A stretch of DNA of 64,000 bases from Flavobacteriaceae bacterium (GCA_947491985.1 CANLLR010000002.1:94289-158288); one strand, 5' to 3'. Positions 8,985 to 17,760 are shown, counted from the stretch's first letter. Numbers and translations are program-made. The notes: generated from the letters alone by a model not told the origin.

Positions 8985-10334
8985 ATGAAAAAGAAAATAG
9001 TAGCATTGGTTTTATTAGGATGGCTTAGCCTTCCAATTACGCTTTGGGCACAAACAGAACCCGAAGACGTCGCCTTAGACACCGATGAATTTCAAAATTA
9101 TTTTTATGAATCTTTAAAACAAAAAGGAATGGAAAACTACGATAAGGCAGTCGAGTCTATTGAAAAATGTCTTACGTTGCAACCCAATAATCCATTACTT
9201 TTTTTCGAATTGGGAAAAAATTATTTATCTCTAAAAAAGCACAAAGAAGCCTATGACAATTTTGAAAAGGCCACAAAAATAGACTCTAAAAACCGTTGGT
9301 ATTGGGTAGGGATGTACGATGTGTGCTATGAAACGCGTAATTTTAATCAAGCCATTATAATTGTTCAAAAGCTGGTCGAATTCAAAACCGATTATAAAGA
9401 AGATTTGGTGTCACTGTACATGAACACCCAACAATTTGATAAGGCTTTGGATTTGATAAACGAACTTAATGAAACCATAGGCAAATCAGAAAAAAGAGAA
9501 TTATACAAAGCCGAAATTCTGCAAGATGCTAAATATCAAGGTCCAGAAAAGAATAATTTGTTAGATCAAATTAGAAAAAACCCTAAAGAAGAGTCGAACT
9601 ATATCGCCTTGATTTACATGTATTCGCAAAGTAATCAAGAAGAAAAAGCCATGGAAATCGCTAAAAAATTAGAAACCGAAATTCCAACTTCCGATTGGGC
9701 ACAAGTCAGCTTATTTAAATTCCACATTAATACTAATGACGGCGATAAGGCTGTTAAATCGATGAATACCGTTTTAGCAAGTTCCAAAATTGACAGAAAA
9801 ATAAAACATCGCATTTTTAACGAATTTCTTATTTTTAGTAAAAACAATCCGAAATACGACGTCGATTTAGACAAAGCAATTAGCTATTTTGCAGATGATA
9901 AAGAAGTGAAAGTAGCCAAAGAGTTGGGTAAATTTTATGCCACTAAAAAAGAATGGAACAGCGCCATAAAATATTATGAAATGCATTTGAAATCGTCCAA
10001 TGACGATTATGAAACTGCTATTTTATTATTGCAAGCGTTAACCGAAATCGCTGCTTTTGATAAACTAGTTGAAACTTCCGATCAATGGATGCAATTGTTT
10101 CCATCACAACCGCAATTTTTTTATTATTCAGGATTGGGTTACAATCAATTGCAAAATTACAAGAAAGCAAAAAATGACCTCGAATTGGGATTGGACAATG
10201 TTGTAGATGATATTACTTTGGAAATCAATTTAACCATTCAATTGGGCGAAGCGTATAATGGTTTGGGCGATGCAAAAAAGAAAGATTTTTATTTTTCAAA
10301 AGCCAATGAATTGCTAAAAAAAACAAAACAATAA
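8985..10334 (+). CDS. Periplasmic tetratricopeptide-repeat protein
   Basis: This 449-residue protein has a signal peptide (about 1-22, ending LWAQ) followed by tandem TPR units, e.g. KAVESIEKCLTLQPNNPLLF and KEAYDNFEKATKID near residues 50-100 and again near 330-440. TPR solenoids mediate protein-protein contacts; no enzyme motif is visible. It lies between the nucleotidyltransferase and the DUF4292 lipoprotein and shares their strand with short gaps, so a scaffolding role in envelope assembly is an inference from context. Confidence 0.85.
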   Translation: MKKKIVALVLLGWLSLPITLWAQTEPEDVALDTDEFQNYFYESLKQKGMENYDKAVESIEKCLTLQPNNPLLFFELGKNYLSLKKHKEAYDNFEKATKIDSKNRWYWVGMYDVCYETRNFNQAIIIVQKLVEFKTDYKEDLVSLYMNTQQFDKALDLINELNETIGKSEKRELYKAEILQDAKYQGPEKNNLLDQIRKNPKEESNYIALIYMYSQSNQEEKAMEIAKKLETEIPTSDWAQVSLFKFHINTNDGDKAVKSMNTVLASSKIDRKIKHRIFNEFLIFSKNNPKYDVDLDKAISYFADDKEVKVAKELGKFYATKKEWNSAIKYYEMHLKSSNDDYETAILLLQALTEIAAFDKLVETSDQWMQLFPSQPQFFYYSGLGYNQLQNYKKAKNDLELGLDNVVDDITLEINLTIQLGEAYNGLGDAKKKDFYFSKANELLKKTKQ

Positions 10335-10355
10335 TACATTGACACGCGTTCAGTT

Positions 10356-11129
10356 ATGAAAAAATACATCTGTTTTGCTCTGATTTTAATTTTCGCTTCG
10401 TGTAAGTCGAAAGCCACTTTAATCGAAGGAAGTGCAAACAAATCGTTGTCGGCCGAGAAAGTCATCGAAAACCATTACAACAATAAAAACGACTTTTCTA
10501 CATTATATATTAAAGCGAATGCCAAATACAAAGACGACAGACAATCACAAAATGTAACAACAGAAATTAGAATTAAGAAAAACGAAATCATTTTAGTCAG
10601 TGTTCGATTCCTCGGAATTACCATGGCCAAAGCGTTAATAACACCAACTGAAGTCAAGTATTACGATAAAATAAACCAAAAGTTTTTCGAAGGAGATTAC
10701 GAATTGTTAAGTCAATGGCTCGGTACCGATTTGGATTATCAAAAAGTACAAAACTTATTGTTAGGAAAAGCCATAGACGACTTAACGAAGTCAAAATTTA
10801 GGGTAACGATTATTGATAAGTTGTATAAATTAGACAACAATCGAGACACTGCAACACAAAAAGCGTTCTTTTTTGAGGCGGATAATTTCTTGCTAAAACA
10901 ACAAGAAATCAACCAACTAAATGCCGATAGATCTGTTCAAATTTTGTATCCCGAATACAAACAATACGACCAAATGATTTTACCTTTGACTTTTAGTATT
11001 GACGCCTTTCAGAAAGATAAAAAAACCAATATCAACATCGATTATAAAAATGTTTCCTTCAATGAAGAACTTTCATTTCCTTACAGTGTGCCTGAAGGAT
11101 TTGAGAGAATCGTTATAGAAAAGTTATAA
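10356..11129 (+). CDS. DUF4292 lipoprotein
   Basis: This 257-residue protein has a lipoprotein signal (hydrophobic residues 5-14, lipobox IFASC, Cys16). The body alternates beta-strands (TTEIRIKKNEIILVSVRFLG, then ALITPTEVKYYDK) in the style of LolA/LolB-like half-barrels that carry lipid moieties, and matches what is known of the DUF4292 family of Bacteroidota. It sits 4 bp before the EnvC-like gene. A role in moving lipids or lipoproteins to the outer membrane is possible but only inferred from fold resemblance. Confidence 0.8.
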   Translation: MKKYICFALILIFASCKSKATLIEGSANKSLSAEKVIENHYNNKNDFSTLYIKANAKYKDDRQSQNVTTEIRIKKNEIILVSVRFLGITMAKALITPTEVKYYDKINQKFFEGDYELLSQWLGTDLDYQKVQNLLLGKAIDDLTKSKFRVTIIDKLYKLDNNRDTATQKAFFFEADNFLLKQQEINQLNADRSVQILYPEYKQYDQMILPLTFSIDAFQKDKKTNINIDYKNVSFNEELSFPYSVPEGFERIVIEKL

Positions 11130-11133
11130 AACC

Positions 11134-12390
11134 ATGCAAAAAATACTGTATACCTTTTTACTCGTTTGTATCTCATTTTTTGCTTTTAGCCAACAAAGTC
11201 AAGAAGAATTAGAACAAAAGAAAGCCAAACTTCAGGAAGAAATTCGTGAAAAAGAAATGCTACTGCAAAATGTAAAAAAGCAAGAGAAATCAGCGGTAAA
11301 GCTACTGCAGATTCAAAAAGATAAAATTGGTTTGAAGCAAAAATTAATTGCAACTACCGAAAAACAAGCCAAGTTGTTAAGCAACGACATGTACATCAAT
11401 CAAATTCAAATTAATCACTTAAAAAAGGATTTAGTTGTTCTTAAAAACGATTACGCTGAAATGATTGTCAAATCTTACAAAAGCCGATCGACACAAAGTC
11501 GCGCCATGTTTATTTTGTCTTCCGAAAATTTCCTGCAAGCCTACAAACGTATGCAATACATGAAGCAATATTCGAGTTATCGAAAAATGCAAGGCGAGGA
11601 GATTAAAGAAAAAACGGAATCACTAACCGATTACAACGTCAAATTAAGCGGACAGAAAACCGAAAAACAAAAGCTAATTGTAGAACAAGAAAAGCAAAAA
11701 CAAGATCTCGAAAAAGAAAAACTCGAGCAAGAAAAAATCGCCAACAGTTTAAAGAAAAGCAAAAAACAGATTGCTGGCGAAATCAAAAAGAAACAGCAAG
11801 AAACCAAACGGATTGATGGTCAAATTCAGAAATTAATTCGTGACGCGATTGCCGAAGCCAACCGTAAAACGGCTGCCGCCAACGCCAAAGCCAATCCAAA
11901 AACAACCACAGCCGCAGAAATCAAAAAAGTTGAATCGGCTACCAAAATCGTACTTACACCTGAAGGCCAATTATTAGCTAACAGTTTTAGAGCTAATAAG
12001 GGGCAATTACCGTGGCCAGTAGAAAAAGGTTTTGTATCGTTAGGATATGGAAACCAAGCGCATCCCGTTTATAAGTCCTTAGTGATTCACAATAGCGGTG
12101 TCGAAATTACCACCGATGCAGGCGCCAATGCACGTGCTATTTACAACGGAGAAGTTACCAAGGTAATTGTTATTTCACCTTTAAACAAAGCCGTTTGTGT
12201 GCAACACGGAGATTATTTTACGGTGTATCAAAACTTGAGTTCTGTAAATGTTAGTGCAGGGGATAAAGTTTCTACTAAACAAGTGTTGGGTAAAATTCGA
12301 ACTAATGGCGAGGGAAAAACCGTTCTAAAATTTTTAATTTCTCAAAATACAACCTACGCCAATCCACAAACATGGATCAGCAGAATGTAA
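11134..12390 (+). CDS. EnvC-like murein hydrolase activator (degenerate LytM/M23 domain)
   Basis: This 418-residue periplasmic protein has a signal peptide (1-19), a long Lys/Glu/Gln-rich coiled coil (about 20-250), a low-complexity Ala/Lys linker and a C-terminal LytM fold (about 285-415). The zinc ligands of active M23 peptidases are not preserved: HNSGVEI replaces the HxxxD motif, and LKFLIS stands where HxH is expected. This is the pattern of EnvC and NlpD, which activate N-acetylmuramoyl-L-alanine amidases during septum splitting rather than cutting peptides. It ends the envelope operon, 10 bp before the next gene. Confidence 0.88.
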   Translation: MQKILYTFLLVCISFFAFSQQSQEELEQKKAKLQEEIREKEMLLQNVKKQEKSAVKLLQIQKDKIGLKQKLIATTEKQAKLLSNDMYINQIQINHLKKDLVVLKNDYAEMIVKSYKSRSTQSRAMFILSSENFLQAYKRMQYMKQYSSYRKMQGEEIKEKTESLTDYNVKLSGQKTEKQKLIVEQEKQKQDLEKEKLEQEKIANSLKKSKKQIAGEIKKKQQETKRIDGQIQKLIRDAIAEANRKTAAANAKANPKTTTAAEIKKVESATKIVLTPEGQLLANSFRANKGQLPWPVEKGFVSLGYGNQAHPVYKSLVIHNSGVEITTDAGANARAIYNGEVTKVIVISPLNKAVCVQHGDYFTVYQNLSSVNVSAGDKVSTKQVLGKIRTNGEGKTVLKFLISQNTTYANPQTWISRM

Positions 12391-12400
12391 AATCTAAACT

Positions 12401-13660
12401 ATGAAAAAAACACTACTAATTTGCCTTGCTTTTTTAAGCATAACTTCTTACGCACAAACATTAAATGGTCCTGAAAGTATCGAATGGGATGAAACTAACA
12501 ATCGTTGGTTAATTGGCAATACTGGAAACGGAACCATTATTGCAAGAAGCACATCAGGCGCTCTGAGTTCTTTTGTCTCCGGAATTCCGTCTGGTCCTTA
12601 CGGAATAGAAATTTTAGGAAATGTGCTTTACGCTTGCTCTGGAAGTACTATTAGAGGATATAATTTAACCACTGGCGCAAGTGTTTTTACTTTAAATGTG
12701 GGCGCTACTTTTTTAAATGGATTAACGAGTGACGGCACTAATTTTTTATACGCAACCGATTTTTCTGCTAAACGCATCATTAAAATTGACACAGCAGCAG
12801 GAACTTTTACCAATATTGCAACTGGTCTTGCAAAAACACCCAACGGAATCTTATATGAAGGCGCTAACAACCGTTGTCTTTATGTAACTTGGGGAGCCAA
12901 TGCTTCGATTATGGCTATCGATTTAACTACATTCGTAGTAACTACGGTTTTGGCTACTACATTAAGCAATTGCGACGGAATTACAAAAGACAGTTGCGGT
13001 AATTATTACGTTACTTCCTGGGGAAATAATAAACTCAATAAATTTAATAACACCCTTACCGGAACTTCTACTGTTATACCCGGAACATTAAGTAGTCCGG
13101 CAGATATCGATTGTAAATATGGCACCATTCAAGATGAAATTGGTATTACAAACAATTCCAATACGTTGTCATTTGTTACGGTTATAAAGCCAGATGTAAC
13201 CATTTCGGAAACTTCAGGTGTATTGTCAACAATTGCAACATACCAAACGTATCAATGGTACTTAAATGGGGTATTAATCCCATTAGCTACTGCTCAAAAT
13301 TATACTCCATCAACCAATGGAAACTATTATTGTATTGTCACTGAAGGCACATGTTCCGACACTTCAAATACAATTATAGTGAGCACATTAAACAATCAAA
13401 CTTTTGAAGAAAATACGACAGTAGTGGTTTATCCAAATCCTGCAACAGCTGTTTTAAATGTTGCATTTAATGGCGCTAATAGTGCACAATACAGAATTGT
13501 AAATTTGCTTGGTCAAGAGGTTATAAAACCAACTATCACGCTTGAAAATGCAGGACAAAATCACGTTGCTATTCCATTAGATAATTTAAAATCAGGAAAT
13601 TACATTTTACAAATAACCACAAATGATGAACTGAAAAATGTAAAATTTTCGAAAAAGTAA
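12401..13660 (+). CDS. Secreted beta-propeller protein with type IX secretion sorting domain
   Basis: This 419-residue protein has a signal peptide (about 1-18), NHL/SMP-30-like beta-propeller repeats (about 20-250; e.g. GPYGIEILGNVLYAC, TDGTNF-type and NGILYEGANNRCLYV segments), an Ig-like segment (about 265-325) and a C-terminal type A sorting domain (about 340-419: VVYPNPATAVLNV, LLGQEV, SGNYILQI, KFSKK). The sorting domain directs export through the type IX system and attachment or release at the cell surface. The ligand of the propeller is unknown. Confidence 0.85.
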   Translation: MKKTLLICLAFLSITSYAQTLNGPESIEWDETNNRWLIGNTGNGTIIARSTSGALSSFVSGIPSGPYGIEILGNVLYACSGSTIRGYNLTTGASVFTLNVGATFLNGLTSDGTNFLYATDFSAKRIIKIDTAAGTFTNIATGLAKTPNGILYEGANNRCLYVTWGANASIMAIDLTTFVVTTVLATTLSNCDGITKDSCGNYYVTSWGNNKLNKFNNTLTGTSTVIPGTLSSPADIDCKYGTIQDEIGITNNSNTLSFVTVIKPDVTISETSGVLSTIATYQTYQWYLNGVLIPLATAQNYTPSTNGNYYCIVTEGTCSDTSNTIIVSTLNNQTFEENTTVVVYPNPATAVLNVAFNGANSAQYRIVNLLGQEVIKPTITLENAGQNHVAIPLDNLKSGNYILQITTNDELKNVKFSKK

Positions 13661-13663
13661 AAA

Positions 13664-13690
13664 AAAAGTCCTTACGTAAATAAGGCTTTT
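13664..13690. terminator. Weak bidirectional terminator between convergent genes
   Basis: AAGTCCTTA (13666-13674) can pair with TAAGGCTT (13681-13688) with one bulged T, flanked by an A-run on the left and a T-run on the right. It overlaps the end of the thioesterase gene and lies just after the propeller gene. Confidence 0.45.
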
Positions 13691-14181
13691 AGTTCGGTAG
13701 CATCGTGTGGATTCATTTTTCCTGCCAACACCAAACTCAATTGTTTGCGTCGCAAAGCAGCTTCGTAACGCATTTTTTCTTCTTCGGTTTGCGGATCAAT
13801 TTGTGGGACTTCTACCGGATTACCCGATTCGTCAACAGCGACAAAAGTATAAATCGCTTCGTTAGCTTTCGAACGAATACCCGATTCACGATCTTCAATC
13901 CACACATCCAAAAAAATCTCCATCGAAGTACGAAATGCACGAGAAACTTTTGCCTCCACAGTAACCACGCTTCCCAACGGAATCGATCGGTTAAACGCCA
14001 CGTGATTTACCGAAGCCGTAACGGTAATACGTCGCGAATGACGTCGAGCCGAAATACTCGCTGCACGGTCCATTCTCGCTAGCAATTCACCACCAAATAA
14101 GTTGTTCAAAGGATTGGTTTCGCTTGGTAAAACCAAATCGGTCAATATCGTTAACGAATCAATAGGATGTTTCGGAGTCAT
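13672..14181 (-). CDS. Acyl-CoA thioesterase, hotdog fold (YciA/BACH-like)
   Basis: This 169-residue cytoplasmic enzyme is expected to hydrolyse acyl-CoA thioesters. It has one hotdog domain: the region NPLNNLFGGELLARMDRAAS holds the conserved Asn/Gly and Asp of this subfamily, followed by strands such as RRITVTASVNHVAF and VTVEAKVSRAF. The C-terminus is a charged helix. It is monocistronic, convergent with the propeller gene. Chain-length preference cannot be told from sequence. Confidence 0.9.
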   Translation of the reverse strand: MTPKHPIDSLTILTDLVLPSETNPLNNLFGGELLARMDRAASISARRHSRRITVTASVNHVAFNRSIPLGSVVTVEAKVSRAFRTSMEIFLDVWIEDRESGIRSKANEAIYTFVAVDESGNPVEVPQIDPQTEEEKMRYEAALRRKQLSLVLAGKMNPHDATELKALFT

Positions 14182-14252
14182 AGTTTTTTTATTTAGCTGG
14201 CACTTTGTTCGCTGCGCTCAGGTTATTCAGTTCGCCCTTATCGGCTTGGGTA

Positions 14253-14260
14253 CAAAGGTA
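14253..14260 (-). promoter_or_regulatory. Possible -7 element for the thioesterase gene
   Basis: CAAAGGTA on the plus strand reads TACCTTTG on the minus strand, a full TAnnTTTG match 72 bp upstream of the thioesterase ATG. No TTG lies 17-23 bp further upstream, so support is partial. Confidence 0.35.
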
Positions 14261-14273
14261 TTTATTTTTTAGA

Positions 14274-14364
14274 AGCTATTTCCCGCCATCCGCTTTATCT
14301 TTTTTGTTTTTTTCTTCGCAAGCTCCGTCAAAACAAAAAAGGATACCGCTTTCTGTCGGGGCTA
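14274..14364 (+). repeat. Intergenic palindromic repeat, family 1, copy 1
   Basis: The left arm is AGCTATTTCCCGCCATCCGC and the right arm GGATACCGCTTTCTGTCGGG followed by GCTA, with an inner inverted repeat TTTTTTGTTTT / AAAACAAAAAA. The same arms recur at 37232-37311 (same orientation) and, reversed, at 51735-51837. This resembles repetitive intergenic elements seen in Flavobacterium genomes. It lies between the thioesterase and HU/SPOR genes and encodes nothing convincing. Confidence 0.75.
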
Positions 14365-14399
14365 AAAAAACGCCCTATTTTCATAAGACGTTTGTAATT

Positions 14400-15344
14400 T
14401 TATAATTCCTGAATCAGCAACCACGCTTCTTTATTGTGTTTTTTTTGAATACTATCCATTTGCTTTTGTGCTTCGGTATATGATGAGTAACTGCCATATA
14501 CTACTGGATACAAACCATTTTTATTTTGTTCCACACGTCGTGCAGGATAACCCAATCGAATAAGTGCATTATAAGCACGAATCGCATTGTTCTCCGAACG
14601 AAACGCACCTGCAACCACATGGTACGGCATTTTTCCTTCCGAAACCGTTAACGTTACTGATGGCAACGGATTCGATATAAAAAAAGTAGCTTCTTGTATT
14701 TTTTGTTCGACTTGCTTTTGCACTTTCGTTTGCACCGCTAAAGTCTCTTGTTGAATTTTGTTTTGGTAATATTCGTTGCCAAAATAACCACCTGTTCCAA
14801 GCAATCCAGCGCCTAAAATAAAAATCGCAGCATACTTGATAAAAGGAGCTGAACTTCTTTTTTCTGGTATAAATTGAATGGGTGCTTTTTCTGAAACAAT
14901 TTCCACTTCTTGTGGCACCGCTTCGCGTTTCACCGATGGTGATACATAAGAGGTCAATCCGAAGGAAGACGTTAAATAATTAACCTGGTCATAAGGTGTA
15001 AACACCAAATTTTGTTCAGCATTGACTGCAATTTCCCCCACATTTTTTAAAGCAATCGCACCAAAATCATGCAATTTGTTTTTCCATGTTGCTACTTGAC
15101 TTTCGATAACAGCCACAGCGACTTCGTAAGACATTTTTTCTGATTGCGCAATGTGATTGGCCAACAAACCGTCGTTGTTTTTTACATGCGCGTTAAACGA
15201 CACCAATTTTTTTGGGGGATAAAACGAATGCGAATTTTCATGCAATTGCGCCGATTGAATTTCGGTCAAAAAAGCACCAAAACCCGGAACCGTTACACAT
15301 TGGTAACGATACAATAATTGCGAAATGTAGTAGTCCATCTTCAT
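14400..15344 (-). CDS. HU-CCDC81/SPOR domain membrane protein
   Basis: The protein is 314 residues with the ATG at 15344 (MKMDYYISQLL). It has an N-terminal HU-like DNA-binding-fold domain of the bacterial CCDC81 type (about 1-125, VPGFGAFLTE), one transmembrane helix (about 170-190) and a periplasmic C-terminal SPOR domain (about 235-310, VVAGAFRSENNAIRAYNALI) that binds denuded septal peptidoglycan. The GTG at 15350 would overlap the -7 box, so the ATG at 15344 (or 15338) is preferred. The combination suggests a link between a cytoplasmic ligand and the division septum, known for the family by domain content only. Confidence 0.87.
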   Translation of the reverse strand: MKMDYYISQLLYRYQCVTVPGFGAFLTEIQSAQLHENSHSFYPPKKLVSFNAHVKNNDGLLANHIAQSEKMSYEVAVAVIESQVATWKNKLHDFGAIALKNVGEIAVNAEQNLVFTPYDQVNYLTSSFGLTSYVSPSVKREAVPQEVEIVSEKAPIQFIPEKRSSAPFIKYAAIFILGAGLLGTGGYFGNEYYQNKIQQETLAVQTKVQKQVEQKIQEATFFISNPLPSVTLTVSEGKMPYHVVAGAFRSENNAIRAYNALIRLGYPARRVEQNKNGLYPVVYGSYSSYTEAQKQMDSIQKKHNKEAWLLIQEL

Positions 15345-15349
15345 AATCA

Positions 15350-15379
15350 CAAATTTATATAATTAATACGGATACCAAA
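15350..15379 (-). promoter_or_regulatory. Promoter of the HU/SPOR gene
   Basis: On the minus strand, TTTG (complement of CAAA at 15376-15379) and TAAATTTG (complement of 15350-15357) are 18 bp apart, a full Bacteroidota consensus. Transcription would start around 15344-15345, which makes the mRNA nearly leaderless. Confidence 0.65.
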
Positions 15380-15394
15380 ATTTTATGAACAAAC

Positions 15395-15429
15395 TTTGTT
15401 AACAAATTTAAAAAATCTGCTTACTTTTG
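15395..15429 (+). promoter_or_regulatory. Promoter of dprA
   Basis: TTTG at 15395-15398 and TACTTTTG at 15422-15429 are 23 bp apart. The -33 box is part of the perfect 12-bp palindrome TTTGTTAACAAA (15395-15406). Transcription near 15434 would give a 35-nt leader to the ATG at 15469, which argues against any start further upstream. Confidence 0.65.
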
Positions 15430-15468
15430 ATTTTCACTATTTTATACAAACCATACAGCCAGATTTTA

Positions 15469-16578
15469 ATGAACGATACCGAATTATTGCACCTTTTGGC
15501 CTTGCTAAAGGTCGATGGAGTAGGCGATATCATCGCAAAAAAACTCCTCAATCACTTTGGAAACGCACAAACCATTTTCCAAATTAAAGCTTCAAAACTG
15601 ACTTCTATTGACGGAATTGGTCAGCAGCTTCTCAAAAAATTAAAAGACAAATCGGTTTTTGAAAAAGCAGCAGCCGAATTCGATTACATCAAAAGCAACA
15701 ACATTCAAGTTTGTTTTTACCAAGACGATAACTATCCAGAACGCTTAAAACACTGCATTGACGGTCCGGTTTTATTGTTCTATACTGGAAACATTCATTG
15801 GAATACACGCAAAATAATCAGCATTGTAGGCACACGACAAATAACGTCGTATGGCACCGAATTTTGCAAAAAATTGATCGAAGATTTAGCGCCACTTAAT
15901 CCCATTATCGTGAGCGGATTTGCTTATGGCGTTGATATTGTTGCACATCAGGCTGCAATGGACCACAATTTGCAAACTATTGGAGTTTTAGCACACGGAA
16001 TGAATCAGATTTATCCCAAAAATCATAAAAAGTACATTGCTAAAATGGAGCAGAATGGCGGATTTATGACTGAGTTTTGGAGTGATTCCAGTCCCGAAAA
16101 AGAAAATTTTGTCAAACGCAACCGAATTGTTGCTGGAATTGCTGAAGCGACCATCGTAATTGAAAGTGCTGAAAAAGGAGGTTCGCTCATCACGGCAAAC
16201 TTAGCCAATGACTACAATCGCGATGTGTTTGCAGTTCCAGGCAGAACCTCAGATAAATTAAGTCAAGGTTGTAATTCGTTAATCAAAACGCAACGTGCGC
16301 ATTTGTTGACTTCGGCTGCCGATGTGTTGTATATTTTGAATTGGGAATTGACTTCTTCGCTAACCAACGACAAGGTAATTCAAAAACAATTGTTTATTTC
16401 GTTAGAACCCGACGAACAAAAAATTTATGATTATTTATTACAAAACGGAAAACAATTGCTAGATATCATTGCCATTGAATGTGATTTTCCTATTTTTAAA
16501 ATTTCATCTATTTTATTGAATATGGAATTGAAAGGGGTGCTTCGACCGTTGCCAGGGAAATTGTTTGAGGCGGTTTGA
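15469..16578 (+). CDS. dprA: DNA-processing protein DprA
   Basis: DprA binds incoming single-stranded DNA and loads RecA during natural transformation. The 369-residue protein has an N-terminal helix-hairpin-helix region (LLKVDGVGDIIAKKLL), a Rossmann-like DprA domain with ISIVGTRQITSYG, SGFAYGVDIVAHQAA and the core KGGSLITANLA, and a C-terminal winged-helix domain (about 310-365). An in-frame ATG at 15427 lies inside the -7 promoter box, so the ATG at 15469 is chosen. The stop is 11 bp from the end of a convergent broken lipoprotein gene. Confidence 0.93.
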   Translation: MNDTELLHLLALLKVDGVGDIIAKKLLNHFGNAQTIFQIKASKLTSIDGIGQQLLKKLKDKSVFEKAAAEFDYIKSNNIQVCFYQDDNYPERLKHCIDGPVLLFYTGNIHWNTRKIISIVGTRQITSYGTEFCKKLIEDLAPLNPIIVSGFAYGVDIVAHQAAMDHNLQTIGVLAHGMNQIYPKNHKKYIAKMEQNGGFMTEFWSDSSPEKENFVKRNRIVAGIAEATIVIESAEKGGSLITANLANDYNRDVFAVPGRTSDKLSQGCNSLIKTQRAHLLTSAADVLYILNWELTSSLTNDKVIQKQLFISLEPDEQKIYDYLLQNGKQLLDIIAIECDFPIFKISSILLNMELKGVLRPLPGKLFEAV

Positions 16579-16588
16579 AATTATGATT

Positions 16589-17238
16589 TTAGTAATAAAC
16601 ACCATCGTAATAAACGGTTTTTTCAGTCCATTTTTCATTTATTTTTTTTACGAGAACAGAAAAATGGTTAATAGAAGAAAATCCAAGTTGTCCATTACCT
16701 ATTTCAAAACTTATAAATGCGTTTTCTGAATCTATAATCAGGGGCTTCGATATATATATATTATTAATTTTTTTGTAAGAATACTGTATGCGTTTGTATT
16801 TATTATCTTTCTTAAATCTTCAAATTTCAACAAACTGATAGGTCTCTTAAAATCTTGAACTTTCCAATGATATTGTGGCTCATTAATTATTTCGTTTTTG
16901 ATTTTAACAATTTGAAGACTATCTAAAAAATACATGTTTTGAATGTCACCTCGCTTGTGAATCTTGTCAATTGATTTATGCTCTTCATATGAATACAGGT
17001 AAGTATCGAACGATTTTTTTTTTGCTAACGCCTCTTTAATCAAGACAATTTCAAAATCTTTATAACTATTGTATATTTCTTTCGTTAACTCTTCATTTAA
17101 AAAATCATTAATAATGTCTATTTCATCATTGCTGAGATTATCATTTTTTACGACTAATAGTGACTTTGCATCATTTTGAGTTGAAACACATGATGTCAGA
17201 AGGATTATAACAGTTAAGATGTATGGACAGTATTTCAT
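16589..17238 (-). pseudogene. Lipoprotein gene interrupted by a frameshift
   Basis: The frame from the ATG at 17238 has a lipoprotein signal (LLTSC, Cys17) and stops at 16738 after 166 residues with the unlikely tail IYIYRSP. A different frame continues with protein-like sequence down to a TAA at 16589-16591 (ISKPLIIDSENAFISFEIGN, later INEKWTEKTVYYDGVYY). The two join if one A is added to the seven-A tract (minus strand) at 16770-16776, giving about 216 residues. No family is recognised. A sequencing error in the homopolymer, phase variation or decay are all possible. The neighbouring lipoprotein gene is broken too. Confidence 0.75.
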
Positions 17239-17244
17239 AGTAAA

Positions 17245-17760
17245 TCAATTACAAGGCATGTCACTTACTATTACTTCTGAACTAACTATTCCTCGGAAAT
17301 TATCTAATTTTAAATTTTGATTATATAATTGAGCAAACTCTTCTGTCATTACATATTTTAAAAGTTTAACAGAACTGTATCCCTCTTTTTCTTGAAGAAT
17401 TAAATTAAAGAAAGTTTTATAATCGCTTTCTGAATGTTCAACCCTAAAAGTGTAGTTTATTTTTCCCAAAGTATCAATAACTTGCCTGATTTCATCATAC
17501 TTAATGACACCAATAGTATTTGAAACTCTTAGAGACCTGTTTTCAGTAGGATTTAAATTCGTAAAAATATTATTTCTATTCAATATCCTAGATAATTTAT
17601 TTGTTACGGCTTGTGCTTTCACTCCTGTTAGTGTTTCTATCTCAATATTTCTCCGGTTTTGTTGTATGTTTTCTTCGTATAGATCTTACTCACATCCAGA
17701 AAAAAAGAAAGTAATTATTAGTATAAAATAGGTGACGATTTTTTTTAAAAAGTTTTTCAT
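17245..17760 (-). pseudogene. Lipoprotein gene with an in-frame stop after the lipobox
   Basis: From an ATG at 17758-17760 a clear lipoprotein signal is encoded (MKNFLKKIVTYF, then a hydrophobic stretch and FFSGCE). The next codon is TAA (17686-17688). The same frame then continues uninterrupted for 147 codons (DLYEENIQQNRRNIEIETLTG onwards) to 17245. A single change of AAA or AAG (Lys) to TAA explains it. A GTG at 17620-17622 could start the remaining 125 residues, but they would lack a signal peptide. No family is recognised. The gap to the next broken lipoprotein gene is 6 bp, so the two formed an operon. Confidence 0.75.

Noticed and set aside
14205..14405. Open frame of 66 codons between the thioesterase and HU/SPOR genes
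   Set aside because: It lies across a family 1 repeat, has Ser/Phe/Leu low-complexity composition and no homologous pattern; its continuity is a by-product of the repeat.
15427..15468. Upstream in-frame ATG for dprA
   Set aside because: It overlaps the TACTTTTG promoter box, so it would not be in the transcript.
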